40,757 bases of DNA from Desulfobacca acetoxidans. Lineage in GTDB: Bacteria > Desulfobacterota > Desulfobaccia > Desulfobaccales > 0-14-0-80-60-11. Location: the NCBI GenBank assembly GCA_020722205.1, contig DYLF01000016.1:1-40757 (forward strand), in the 5' to 3' direction. The position numbers and the translations under genes were made by a program. Shown here piece by piece: positions 9,433 through 16,994 of the stretch (position 1 is its first letter; each line of letters opens with the position of its first letter). Under the pieces are notes generated by a model. That model was not told the origin of the DNA and did no database searches. It was given only the letters and a program-made list of their open reading frames with translations.

Positions 9433-11154
9433 TCAGTCTCGGGGACGGCGGAAGCTCCGGCGGATGTCGGCTAAAGGGATCAGACGCCATAAGGGGCGGC
9501 CATGGGGGCAGTGGGAGGAGATGCTGAGGCCGTCCAGTTGGTTAAGGAGAGCCTGGATCTCCTCGCGGCTCAAAGACTCCCCGGCCCGGATGGCCCCATG
9601 GCAGGCCATAAGCATGCGGGCGGCCTCCCTCACCCGGGGAGAGTCGCCCTGTTTCTGCAAGGGCGCCAGTCGGTCCACCATCTCCAAGAGCAGCGCCGCC
9701 ACCTCCGCCCCGGCCAGACAGGCCGGCACGGCCCTGACCAGGAAGCTGGCGCCGCCGAAGGGCTCCACCTCCAGACCCCACTCCAACAGCAGGCTTAGAT
9801 TGGCCCGCAGCCACTCGGCCTCTTGAGGCTTCACCTCCACCACCTGGGGGAGCAACAGACCCTGGCGCGGCCCCCCCTGACTGGGCTCGCTCAAGGACTC
9901 AAACAGGATGCGCTCATGAGCGGCATGCTGGTCGATGAGGATCAGGCCCTCCGGGGCTTGGGCCAGGATGTAAGTATTATTCAGTTGGCCGATGATCAAC
10001 AGGTCCGCAAAGCGCCAGTGACGGTGGAAAAGCGGAGGCGGAGAAGGACAGCGGGGGGCAGGAGAACTGGGCTGCGGACGGGGGGAGACGGCCGCCTCTG
10101 CTGCTTCCTGCACCTGGGCCGGGGGCATGGGCACCAGGGACACCGTATAGCGAGGCCCCCCCGGGGCCAACCCCCCCAGGGACTGACGGAGAGCCGCTAC
10201 CAACAGGGCATAGACCCGGCCGGCCTCGTGCAGGCGGATCTCCGCCTTGGCCGGGTGGATGTTGACGTCCACCTCCGCCGGCGGCAGGGTCAGATGCAGC
10301 AGGGCCGCCGGGTGGCGCCCCCGAGGCAACAGGCCCTGATACACGGTTTTGAGCACCGCCCCTAACAGGCGGTCCTGCACCGCCCGACGGTTCACCAACA
10401 ACACCTGCAGGCGGGAGGTGGCCAAGGAAAAGTCCGGCTCCGAAATGAGGCCGCTGACCGAGAGCGAGCCGCTGGCTGCAGAGACGGGCAAGAGGTGGCC
10501 CGCCACCTCCGGGCCGTACAAGGCGGCCGCCCGCTCCGGCAAGGTCTGCGGGGCAGGGGCGGATAACAGCGTCCGGCCGGCGGACTGCACCAGAAAGTGC
10601 ACCGCCGGGAAACCCAGGGCCAGGTGGCGCAACATCTCCACCACCGACGCCTGCTCTGACTCCCGGCTCTTGAGGAATTTGCGGCGCACCGGAGTGTTGA
10701 AAAACAAATCCGCCACCGTCACCTGAGTGCCCACCGGGGCCGGCCACACCGAGGACTCCTGAACCTCCCCGCCTTCCACCACCAGCCGCCAGCCGCCTTG
10801 CGCCTCCGGAGGGCGGGTGATGAGGGTGAGACGCGAGACGGTGGCGATGCTCGGCAGGGCCTCGCCCCGAAAGCCCAGGGTGGTGACGGCCAAAAGATCG
10901 CTCTCGGCCCTGATCTTGCTGGTGGCGTGCCGCTGCAAGGCCAGCTCCGCCTCCGCCGGGGTCATGCCGCAGCCGTCATCCACCACCCGGAGGCGACGGC
11001 GGCCGCCCTCTTCCAACTCCACCCTGATTACGGTGGAGTCGGCGTCCAAGGCGTTCTCCACCAGCTCCTTAACCACCGCCGCCGGCCGGGTGATGACCTC
11101 ACCGGCGGCGATCTGGGCGGCCACCTGGGGGCTGAGTAGATGAATGCGGCTCAT
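9433..11154 (-). CDS. mutL: DNA mismatch repair protein MutL, endonuclease-type
   Basis: 573 residues. The N-terminal GHKL ATPase shows ENALDAD, DDGCGM, RHATSKI and TLGFRGEALPSIA; a proline-rich linker covers about 345-380; the C-terminal dimerisation domain has DQHAAHERILFE at about residues 408-419, which fits the DQHAx2Ex4E metal-binding endonuclease motif. ACHGAI (about 517) and CPHGRP (about 549) complete the nicking site found in MutL of bacteria without MutH. It would nick the new strand after MutS recognition. The ATG at 11154 is preceded by AGAGGTG at five bases; a start 16 codons earlier lacks family similarity. It is followed at once by miaA on the same strand. Confidence 0.96.
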   Translation of the reverse strand: MSRIHLLSPQVAAQIAAGEVITRPAAVVKELVENALDADSTVIRVELEEGGRRRLRVVDDGCGMTPAEAELALQRHATSKIRAESDLLAVTTLGFRGEALPSIATVSRLTLITRPPEAQGGWRLVVEGGEVQESSVWPAPVGTQVTVADLFFNTPVRRKFLKSRESEQASVVEMLRHLALGFPAVHFLVQSAGRTLLSAPAPQTLPERAAALYGPEVAGHLLPVSAASGSLSVSGLISEPDFSLATSRLQVLLVNRRAVQDRLLGAVLKTVYQGLLPRGRHPAALLHLTLPPAEVDVNIHPAKAEIRLHEAGRVYALLVAALRQSLGGLAPGGPRYTVSLVPMPPAQVQEAAEAAVSPRPQPSSPAPRCPSPPPLFHRHWRFADLLIIGQLNNTYILAQAPEGLILIDQHAAHERILFESLSEPSQGGPRQGLLLPQVVEVKPQEAEWLRANLSLLLEWGLEVEPFGGASFLVRAVPACLAGAEVAALLLEMVDRLAPLQKQGDSPRVREAARMLMACHGAIRAGESLSREEIQALLNQLDGLSISSHCPHGRPLWRLIPLADIRRSFRRPRD

Positions 11155-11404
11155 GTTCACCTCTTGCCAAGGCGTCGGCCTTAGTTTATGCTTAATGCCC
11201 AAGGAGGGCTGTGACCCGGTTCTTCTTACCCGCCCCGCCGGTCAAGTTTGATGGCCTTCTTCTGATCGGCGGGGACATTTATTAAGGTTCTGGAGTTGGG
11301 GTTTGGGGTTTTATGGAATAGTTCTCCACTTCATCTTAGAATCTCTCGCTCTTGGCCTTTGGCTTAACTTATAGCAGAAATTTCACCCTTAAGGGAGGTG
11401 TGAG

Positions 11405-11587
11405 GTGGGCCAGAAAAAGGAAACCGCCCAAGCGTTGTCTCCTCAAGAGGAGATGGTCCTCAAGGTGAGCAAGGAGATTGTGGTCAAATTCATTGAGGTA
11501 GGGCGGCTCTCCCCGGCTGCCTTCCCCGACACCTTTAAAATGGTCATCGACACCGTGCGTCGATCACTTAAAGAACCCCGGGAATGA
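11405..11587 (+). CDS. Small conserved-looking protein of unknown function upstream of rph
   Basis: 60 residues, start GTG with an excellent ribosome site (AGGGAGGTG ending five bases before). The protein is soluble and helical, with no signal peptide: KVSKEIVVKFIEVGRLSPAAF, then FKMVIDTVRRSLK. It may be a small regulatory or accessory protein; I recognise no domain. It ends 43 bases before the rph start and probably shares the transcript with rph, rdgB and tRNA-Pro. The 250 bases before it, back to mutL, show no clear promoter. Confidence 0.75.
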   Translation: MGQKKETAQALSPQEEMVLKVSKEIVVKFIEVGRLSPAAFPDTFKMVIDTVRRSLKEPRE

Positions 11588-11630
11588 GGCCCCCAACATC
11601 TTGCTTGGCGCCAAATCGGCGGAAGATAGA

Positions 11631-12266
11631 ATGCAGTCCACCACCCAGAAAACAGAACCCCTCATGAGGCCCCGCCGTCACGGTCGCGGCCCTCAAGAGT
11701 TGCGGCCACTGTTGATCCAGCCCGGGTATCTGGACTTTGCCGAAGGCTCCGCCTTGGTCTCCTGGGGGCGCACCCGCATCCTGTGCGCCGCCTCCCTCCT
11801 GCCCCAGGTACCGGTCTTCCGGCAAGGCAGCGGCGCCGGCTGGGTAACCGCTGAATACAGTATGCTCCCCCGGGCCACCCACACCCGCCAGCAGCGGGAG
11901 CGGCTTCAGGGCCTGAAAGGGCGCTCCCAGGAAATCCAGCGCCTCATCGGCCGCTCCTTGCGGGCAGTGACCAATCTGTCAGCCCTGGGGGAACGCACCC
12001 TTATCTTGGACTGCGACGTCCTGGGACGTGTGCACGGTCAACTGCTTCTGGACCTGGACTATGAGGAAGACTCCCAGGCCGAGGTGGACGCCAACTTTGT
12101 GGCCACCGGCCAAGGCGACCTGGTGGAGGTGCAGCTCAGCGGCGAAGCCGGCCCCTTCCCGGCCGCCTGGTTCCCTGACTTTCTGACTATGGCCCTGCAT
12201 GGGATCAGAGAAATTGCCGGCCGGCAAAAGGAGGCCCTGGCCCCGTGGCTCACTTTACCGTGGTGA
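11631..12266 (+). CDS. rph: RNase PH with an in-frame internal deletion of the phosphate-binding segment
   Basis: 211 residues from this start, against 238-245 for normal RNase PH aligned from MRPRR; the ATG at 11664 (MRPRRHGRGPQELRP) aligns best with the family, while 11631 has the better ribosome site (GGAAG). RNase PH trims tRNA 3' ends using phosphate. The first half is intact (GWVTAEYSMLPRATHTR, EIQRLIGRSLRAV, LGERTLILDCDVL) and the end is intact (LLDLDYEEDSQAEVDANF, TGQGDLVEVQ). Between CDVL and LLLDLDY only GRVHGQ remains: about 45 residues, including the GGTRTA phosphate-binding loop (Thr125/Arg126 in Bacillus), are missing without loss of frame. Phosphorolysis should be abolished. 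It may be a decaying gene, an assembly deletion, or a protein kept for a structural role. It overlaps rdgB by 22 bases. Confidence 0.85.
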   Translation: MQSTTQKTEPLMRPRRHGRGPQELRPLLIQPGYLDFAEGSALVSWGRTRILCAASLLPQVPVFRQGSGAGWVTAEYSMLPRATHTRQQRERLQGLKGRSQEIQRLIGRSLRAVTNLSALGERTLILDCDVLGRVHGQLLLDLDYEEDSQAEVDANFVATGQGDLVEVQLSGEAGPFPAAWFPDFLTMALHGIREIAGRQKEALAPWLTLPW

Positions 12267-12913
12267 TGGCCACCCGCAATGCGGGCAAAGTCAAAGAACT
12301 GGCGGCCCTTCTTCAGGACCTCAGGATTCGCCTCCTAAGCCTGCGGGATTTTCCGGACCTGCCGGAGATCCCAGAGGAAGGCTCCACCTTCGCCGACAAC
12401 GCCGCAGCCAAGGCCCTGACTGTCGCCCGGCTCACCGGCCGGCCGGCCCTGGCGGACGACTCAGGACTCGAGGTGGCGGCCCTGGGAGGACGCCCCGGCG
12501 TGCACTCCGCCCGCTACGCCCAGGCGGAAACCGCCCCTCGTCTGCCCACGGACGAGGACAACTGGCAAAAACTCCTGGCGGCCATGGCCGGGGTGCCGGC
12601 AGAGGCCCGCCAAGCCCGCTTTGTCTGCGAAATCGCCTTAGCCCTGCCCGATGGCCGACTCTTCCGGGCCAAAGGTGAGTGCGCCGGGTTCATTGCCGCA
12701 AAGCCCCAGGGCCATCACGGCTTCGGCTATGATCCGGTCTTTTGGCTGCCCGAACACCAAGCCACCATGGCGGAGCTGCCCCCGGAGGTCAAAAACGCCA
12801 TCAGCCACCGGGGACAAGCCCTCAAGAAAATTAAAGAAATACTCGCCGGCCTGATTGCCGGCCCCCCAAACCCCGAAGCGAAAACTGCGAACCAGCTGGA
12901 AGTCGGGGCGTAG
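12245..12913 (+). CDS. rdgB: XTP/dITP diphosphatase (HAM1/RdgB family)
   Basis: 222 residues. It hydrolyses non-canonical purine nucleotides (XTP, ITP, dITP) to monophosphates, keeping them out of nucleic acids. Signature ATRNAGKVKEL at residues 9-19, GSTFADNAAAKA, ADDSGLEVAALGG, the substrate loop GFGYDPVF and the final SHRGQALKK are all present. Start GTG at 12245 with AGGAGG ten bases upstream; it overlaps rph, a frequent gene neighbour. The last coding bases and stop TAG lie inside the first ten bases of tRNA-Pro, so processing of the tRNA 5' end would cut the mRNA at its stop codon. Confidence 0.96.
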   Translation: MAHFTVVMATRNAGKVKELAALLQDLRIRLLSLRDFPDLPEIPEEGSTFADNAAAKALTVARLTGRPALADDSGLEVAALGGRPGVHSARYAQAETAPRLPTDEDNWQKLLAAMAGVPAEARQARFVCEIALALPDGRLFRAKGECAGFIAAKPQGHHGFGYDPVFWLPEHQATMAELPPEVKNAISHRGQALKKIKEILAGLIAGPPNPEAKTANQLEVGA

Positions 12914-12981
12914 CGCAGCCTGGTCAGCGCGCCTGCCTTGGGAGCAGGAGGTCGGCGGTTCAAATCCGCCCGTCCCGACCA
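12904..12981 (+). tRNA. tRNA-Pro (anticodon TGG)
   Basis: 78 bases including CCA. The acceptor arm CGGGGCG pairs with CGTCCCG (one G-T pair). The anticodon stem CCTGC/GCAGG encloses loop CTTGGGA, giving TGG, which reads CCN proline codons. The T arm contains GGTTCAAATCC. The C1-G72 pair is the bacterial tRNA-Pro feature. There is no separate promoter; the gene starts within the last codons of rdgB and appears to be made from the rph-rdgB transcript. Confidence 0.96.
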
Positions 12982-13018
12982 AAAATAAGTGGACCATGGT
13001 CATCTGAGAAATGATCGC

Positions 13019-13039
13019 CCTGCCACCGGGTGTGGCAGG
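13019..13039. terminator. Hairpin after tRNA-Pro, terminator-like without T-run
   Basis: CCTGCCAC (13019-13026) pairs perfectly with GTGGCAGG (13032-13039) around a five-base loop. No T-run follows, so intrinsic termination is uncertain. The rest of 12982-13339 holds two more inverted repeats (TAAGGCC at 13125-13131 with GGCCTTA at 13142-13148; ACCCCTG at 13177-13183 with CAGGGGT at 13197-13203) and a weak promoter-like pair (TTGCCA at 13269, TAATAA at 13292) before the OmpA-family gene; I see no gene there. Confidence 0.4.
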
Positions 13040-13339
13040 ATGGCCCCTAAGGTACGGCATACTCAGCCGCACACCCCCAAAAGAAAGCGATTCTCGAAGG
13101 GACCCAAATAAAGGGGGTGAAATCTAAGGCCTGGACTTCTGGGCCTTACCCGGCCCCCGCCCACAGACCACCGACAACCCCTGTTTTTCACGACTTCAGG
13201 GGTGCAAAACGTAAATTATCAGGTGGTGTGCTAAACCTTTGCTCCTTGGGCGAACCCTGCCCTCTTCCTTGCCAGCCAGACCGTCTTGTGCTAATAAAAG
13301 CAACAAAGCAGGAGCAAGACTTTGAGGAGGTGAGGACTC

Positions 13340-14176
13340 ATGAGGTTCAGGTTCAAAGGATGGCTGGCGCTGGTATGGGCGTTTCTTCTGACTGCCCCCC
13401 CTGCCATGGTGTGGGCACAAAAAACCGTGCCGAATCATCCCATCGTCAAGCCCATGCCCGAGGTTAGCAAGCAGGAGGAGGCCAAGTATAAAAGGTTTGA
13501 CGCCCATACGTTCCCCATAAGGGTGGGAGAAGAGCGCGGGAAAAAAGAGGTCCGGGGCGAATACTGGTATTTTTTTTATCAGACCAAGGCGGAGATCTCC
13601 CCCCTGGAAATTATTGAAAACTACAAACAGGCTGCTCTGGAAAAAAACGGCCGGATCGTTTTTGACGAAGACAAAGAATTGGTGTTTACCCTTGATCTGC
13701 CCGATGGTGTCACCTTGTGGGCCCATGTCAATCCCAACGGCTGGGACAGAAATTACGAACTCTACCTCATAGAGGAAAAGCCCCTGAAAAAGACCTTGAC
13801 CTTTGGGGCGGCTCAGATACAGCACGAACTTGAGACCAAAGGGGAGGTGACCATTTATGGCATCAATTTTGATTTTGACAAGGCGACTCTGAGGCCCGGT
13901 TCGGAAAAGGTGCTGCTGGAGGTGCTCAAGGTGCTGAAGTCACGGCCGGAGATGAAGGTGGAAGTTCAAGGGCACACCTGCAGCCTGGGCGGCCGCGAGT
14001 ATAATCTGAAACTATCCCAGGCCCGGGCTGAAACAGTGAAGAATTTTTTGGTGCAGCACGGCATTGAGGAAAGCCGCCTGAACCCCAAGGGCTACGGCCT
14101 GGAGCTGCCCGTAGCCAGCAACGACACCGAAGCCGGCCGGGCCCAGAACCGTCGGGTAGTGTTTAAGAAAATCTAG
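13340..14176 (+). CDS. OmpA-family exported protein
   Basis: 278 residues. Signal peptide of about 26 residues (cleavage after VWA), a unique middle domain (about 50-150, EYWYFFYQTKAEISPLEII) and a C-terminal OmpA/MotB domain from about 170: INFDFDKATLRPGSEKVL, VEVQGHTCSLGG, LSQARAETVKNFL and NRRVVF. The OmpA domain usually anchors to peptidoglycan diaminopimelate. The conserved Asp of GHTD is Cys214 here, while Arg229 of LSxxRA is kept, so binding may be altered. Strong ribosome site GAGGAGGTGAGG. It stands alone and converges on the WbqC-family gene. Confidence 0.88.
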   Translation: MRFRFKGWLALVWAFLLTAPPAMVWAQKTVPNHPIVKPMPEVSKQEEAKYKRFDAHTFPIRVGEERGKKEVRGEYWYFFYQTKAEISPLEIIENYKQAALEKNGRIVFDEDKELVFTLDLPDGVTLWAHVNPNGWDRNYELYLIEEKPLKKTLTFGAAQIQHELETKGEVTIYGINFDFDKATLRPGSEKVLLEVLKVLKSRPEMKVEVQGHTCSLGGREYNLKLSQARAETVKNFLVQHGIEESRLNPKGYGLELPVASNDTEAGRAQNRRVVFKKI

Positions 14177-14265
14177 CCCGGATTGGTCGGACCTGCAAAC
14201 CTGGCAGCGGAATATGTCTTTTGGGCCAACCGCCTGAAGCTGGCCACCCTGGCGGGGGCCGGGCG

Positions 14266-14991
14266 TTACCGCCGCCGGACAGTCTCGGTATGCTCCCCCG
14301 GCGGTTGTTGTTGCACGATGATTTCTCTTGCCGGGGGACCGCAATTGAACACGAGATCGAAGGTGGAGAGATTGGCCAAAAACTCCCCCCAGAGCTGGGG
14401 GTAGACCGGAGCCTGGTAGCGGCAGAAGGCCAACTTGCTCCCTTGCTCGGCAAAGAGGGCGGGCTTAAGGTACTTGCGAGTCTGACTGAGGGCCAAAAAA
14501 GCGTCGGCCTGGAGAACCCGACAAATCTCGGGGAGGAGATGCCAGCCCCGGGCCGTCACTCCCAATTCTGAGAGCAGCATCACCTTCGTGGAAATCCCCA
14601 GACATCCCAGGAGATAGCGGATCACCGCCAGGTTCAGGTCCAGGAGCCGCTCAAATCGGGCGGAAAACATCTCTTCCAGAAAGCTCAGGTGGTCCTTCAG
14701 ATATGGCGCCTTGCCATAAGCGGTCTTGAGGGATGCCAGGTGCTTGCGGCGCCAGCGGCCCTCGGGGCAGATGCGCACCTGGTCGATGTTCTGCAGACCC
14801 AGGCCCTTCTTCCACACCGGAATGGTGAGCCACAGCTCCCCCTGGTCGTTCTTGAAGCGGTTGCGGGACAGCCACGTGGTGCGCCGGGAAAACTGCACCG
14901 TATCCAAGAGCACCAGGACATCGGAGAGCCAGGCCTTGTAGAAGAAGCCGGGATAGGGGCAAAAATATGGCTGGCTGGCGGAGATAAGCAT
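14266..14991 (-). CDS. WbqC-family protein
   Basis: 241 residues, typical for the family. The start ISASQPYFCPYPGFFYKAW contains the family QPxYFPYxGFF block (with Cys for one Phe-side position), followed by DVLVLLDTVQFSRRTTWLSRNR and a region with LTIPV. WbqC-like proteins often lie in surface polysaccharide clusters and are proposed to act in sugar-nucleotide or glycolipid modification, but their reaction is not established. Here it is isolated between an OmpA-family gene and an enoyl-CoA hydratase-family gene. The 344 bases upstream are AT-rich in part (TTTATAAAATAAATT on the minus strand) with no clear -35, and hold no gene I can support. Confidence 0.85.
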   Translation of the reverse strand: MLISASQPYFCPYPGFFYKAWLSDVLVLLDTVQFSRRTTWLSRNRFKNDQGELWLTIPVWKKGLGLQNIDQVRICPEGRWRRKHLASLKTAYGKAPYLKDHLSFLEEMFSARFERLLDLNLAVIRYLLGCLGISTKVMLLSELGVTARGWHLLPEICRVLQADAFLALSQTRKYLKPALFAEQGSKLAFCRYQAPVYPQLWGEFLANLSTFDLVFNCGPPAREIIVQQQPPGEHTETVRRR

Positions 14992-15335
14992 GGGGGCCGA
15001 ATTGTAGGTTCCGGTTTCTGAAATTACCTTAATTTATTTTATAAATCCTGCTGGAAGAGATAACAGCCGAACCGGCGCCGGTGGGCGGCGGCAGAGCGGC
15101 GCTGGGGGAGCCGGATTTTTTCCACGTTACCCCTGGCCGGTTGGGTCTGGGGAAACATTCCATATTTTCGGCCAATCCCCCGGTGGTTGACAAAGGCCAG
15201 GATGAAAACGACGGTCAGGACAGAAAATACCAATAATCATCTATTATAGACCTTGCCAAAACTATCTCTTTTTAGCAAGCAGAATCTAGGGGAAAATCAG
15301 CCAGGGAGAGCAGGATGGAACAACCGGAGGACGAC

Positions 15336-16088
15336 ATGAATTTTGTGGACTTAACGCTGGAGCAAGGCATAGCTAAGGTGACCCTGCAGCACGGCAAGGT
15401 GAATGCCCTGAATGAGCCCATGGTGGACGAACTTCAAGGCATTTTTGACGACCTGAAAACCAACCTCCAGGTCCGGGCCGTGGTAGTCACCGGCGCCGGG
15501 AAGTTTTTTTCTTTCGGCTTCGATATTCCGGGCTTGCTGGGCTACAGCCAAGCCGAATTCGACGTTTTTATCAAGAAGTTTTGCCAGTTATATGCCATGA
15601 TGTTTACCTATCCCAAGCCCCTGGTGGCAGCTTTGAACGGCCACACCATCGCCGGGGGGTGCGCCCTGGCCATAACCTGTGACTACCGGCTGATGGTCAG
15701 CGGCAAGGCCAAAATTTCCCTGAATGAAATCACCTTGGGGGTGCCGGTGCTGGCCGGCATGGCGGCCATGCTGACGTATTGGGTGGGGGACAGGGCGGCG
15801 CAGGCCATCCTCTTCAGGGGCGCCATGTACAGCGCTGAAGCCGCCCGGGAGATGGGGTTGGTGGACCAGGTGGCGGCTGAGGCGGAGCTGATCGCCGCTG
15901 CCCACCAGGTGGCTGCAGAGTTCGCCCAAAAAGATGCTGCGGCCTTTGCCGGCATGAAAAGAGTGCTCCGCCAGCCGGTGGTGGAGGCCTGGCAGAAGCA
16001 GGAATCCGAGTCCCGGCGGCAATTTCTGGACCTCTGGTATTCCCCTGCCACCCGGGAGAAGCTTGAGCAGATCGAAATTCGCAATTGA
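15336..16088 (+). CDS. Enoyl-CoA hydratase/isomerase family protein (crotonase fold)
   Basis: 250 residues from this ATG, which has GGAGG at five bases; the ATG at 15315 would add seven residues and also has a ribosome site. The oxyanion-hole segments are FFSFGFDIPG (about 58-66) and NGHTIAGGCALAITCDYR (about 101-118). The closest pattern is the mitochondrial-type delta3,delta2-enoyl-CoA isomerase (AGGCxxALTCDYR, KISLNEITLGV). Glu131 (LNE) matches one catalytic Glu of crotonases, but the second, in AAE of isomerases and hydratases, is Gln156 (DRAAQAIL). So the acyl-CoA reaction is not assured. No other beta-oxidation genes are nearby. Confidence 0.88.
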   Translation: MNFVDLTLEQGIAKVTLQHGKVNALNEPMVDELQGIFDDLKTNLQVRAVVVTGAGKFFSFGFDIPGLLGYSQAEFDVFIKKFCQLYAMMFTYPKPLVAALNGHTIAGGCALAITCDYRLMVSGKAKISLNEITLGVPVLAGMAAMLTYWVGDRAAQAILFRGAMYSAEAAREMGLVDQVAAEAELIAAAHQVAAEFAQKDAAAFAGMKRVLRQPVVEAWQKQESESRRQFLDLWYSPATREKLEQIEIRN

Positions 16089-16131
16089 GCCGGGGGCCGG
16101 CAGCCGAAAATTATAGTCAGTTCCCTAAATT

Positions 16132-16752
16132 TCACCTCCCGGGGCGGTGGGCGTGGTTGGCCACTGGCACAGCCCCGACAAGCTCCCGGTCAGGAGCGCC
16201 AGTGTGGTGCTCGGGCCGGGCCAGGTCCGGGGCCGATGTCTGGCGGATGAATTGGTCCTGGCCCGCACCTGGGGGAGCCGTCTGGGTGGCCGGGGCCGCC
16301 GACTTTGTCGGGGCATCCGGTGGGGCGCCGAGCTGTGCCTCGGGCATGGCGGCCGCCGGGCGGCTGTCCGCGGCCGGAGGCTGCCAGTTTTCAGCCAGAT
16401 GGGGGTGTTTGGAGGCCAGTTTCACGGTGGCTGTCACAATCCTGACGCTCACCTGCACGGCCCGGAGGGCGCTTTTGTAATCGCCCTGTTTTTCAGCCTG
16501 GGCGGCCAGGCGATGGGCGGCCGCCTCCAACTGGGTCAAGCGGGTGAGGAGATGACGCCCCAGGGCCTGGGGAAAAGGCGCCGGCGGCTTTGGGGCGGCG
16601 GCCGGAGAGGGCGGTGGAGACGGGGGCAGGGTGCCGAGCACCCTGGTCAACCTGTCCATTTGCTCCTGAATGGTCTTTTCCAGGTCCAGGGCGGCCAGGG
16701 GGTTAACTTGCGGCTGGTGGCCCAAGCCGTGCGTTTTTAAGAATTTCTTCAT
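16132..16752 (-). CDS. Protein of unknown function, proline/alanine-rich with a helical core
   Basis: 206 residues. AGGAGG lies nine bases before the ATG at 16752; a start 30 codons earlier has no such site. Disordered Pro/Ala segments (PPSPPPSPAAAPKPPAPFP and the last 75 residues) flank one helical block, about residues 60-115, with LLTRLTQLEAAAHRLAAQAE and GDYKSALRAVQVSVRIV. That helical repeat recalls small helical domains of phage terminase small subunits and other DNA-packaging or regulatory proteins, but too weakly to name. No signal peptide or membrane segment. It follows an inverted repeat (16911-16933) that may control it. Confidence 0.65.
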   Translation of the reverse strand: MKKFLKTHGLGHQPQVNPLAALDLEKTIQEQMDRLTRVLGTLPPSPPPSPAAAPKPPAPFPQALGRHLLTRLTQLEAAAHRLAAQAEKQGDYKSALRAVQVSVRIVTATVKLASKHPHLAENWQPPAADSRPAAAMPEAQLGAPPDAPTKSAAPATQTAPPGAGQDQFIRQTSAPDLARPEHHTGAPDRELVGAVPVANHAHRPGR

Positions 16753-16871
16753 GTCGTGCTCCTCCTGTAAGATTTTGCTGTCTGCGGGCAAGGTGAGCCG
16801 GGCCAAAGCCGGCGGTTCTCCTAATTTAACGGGGGGCGTCAAGGCCGCGCCCCCGGGTTGCCCGGTTATCG

Positions 16872-16933
16872 GCTATATATAGCGGATAAAGGAGGGAGGA
16901 AAGAACACATGTGACATATGAGACAAATGTCAC
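16872..16933 (-). promoter_or_regulatory. Inverted repeats upstream of the gene at 16132-16752
   Basis: Two palindromes lie 120-180 bases before the start codon: GCTATATATAGC (16872-16883) and GTGACAT (16911-16917) with ATGTCAC (16927-16933), nine bases apart. CACATGTG at 16906-16913 overlaps the second. The arrangement is like a dimeric-regulator operator, with TATATA available as a -10-like element on the minus strand, but no good -35 was found. Confidence 0.4.
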
Positions 16934-16994
16934 TATTCAAGCGGCGGGCTAATGATGATTGCTTGGGGGGGCGGCCTTTCCTGCCGGCCGGTGG

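Noticed and set aside
12638-13072. Minus-strand frame crossing tRNA-Pro
   Set aside because: It runs antisense through rdgB and the tRNA; such tRNA-derived peptides (GTGGFEPPTS pattern) are a common artefact.
15039-15233. 64-residue minus-strand frame with a hydrophobic start
   Set aside because: TTG start, no ribosome site, no -35 for the nearby TATAAT, and an arginine-rich composition; not supportable as a gene.
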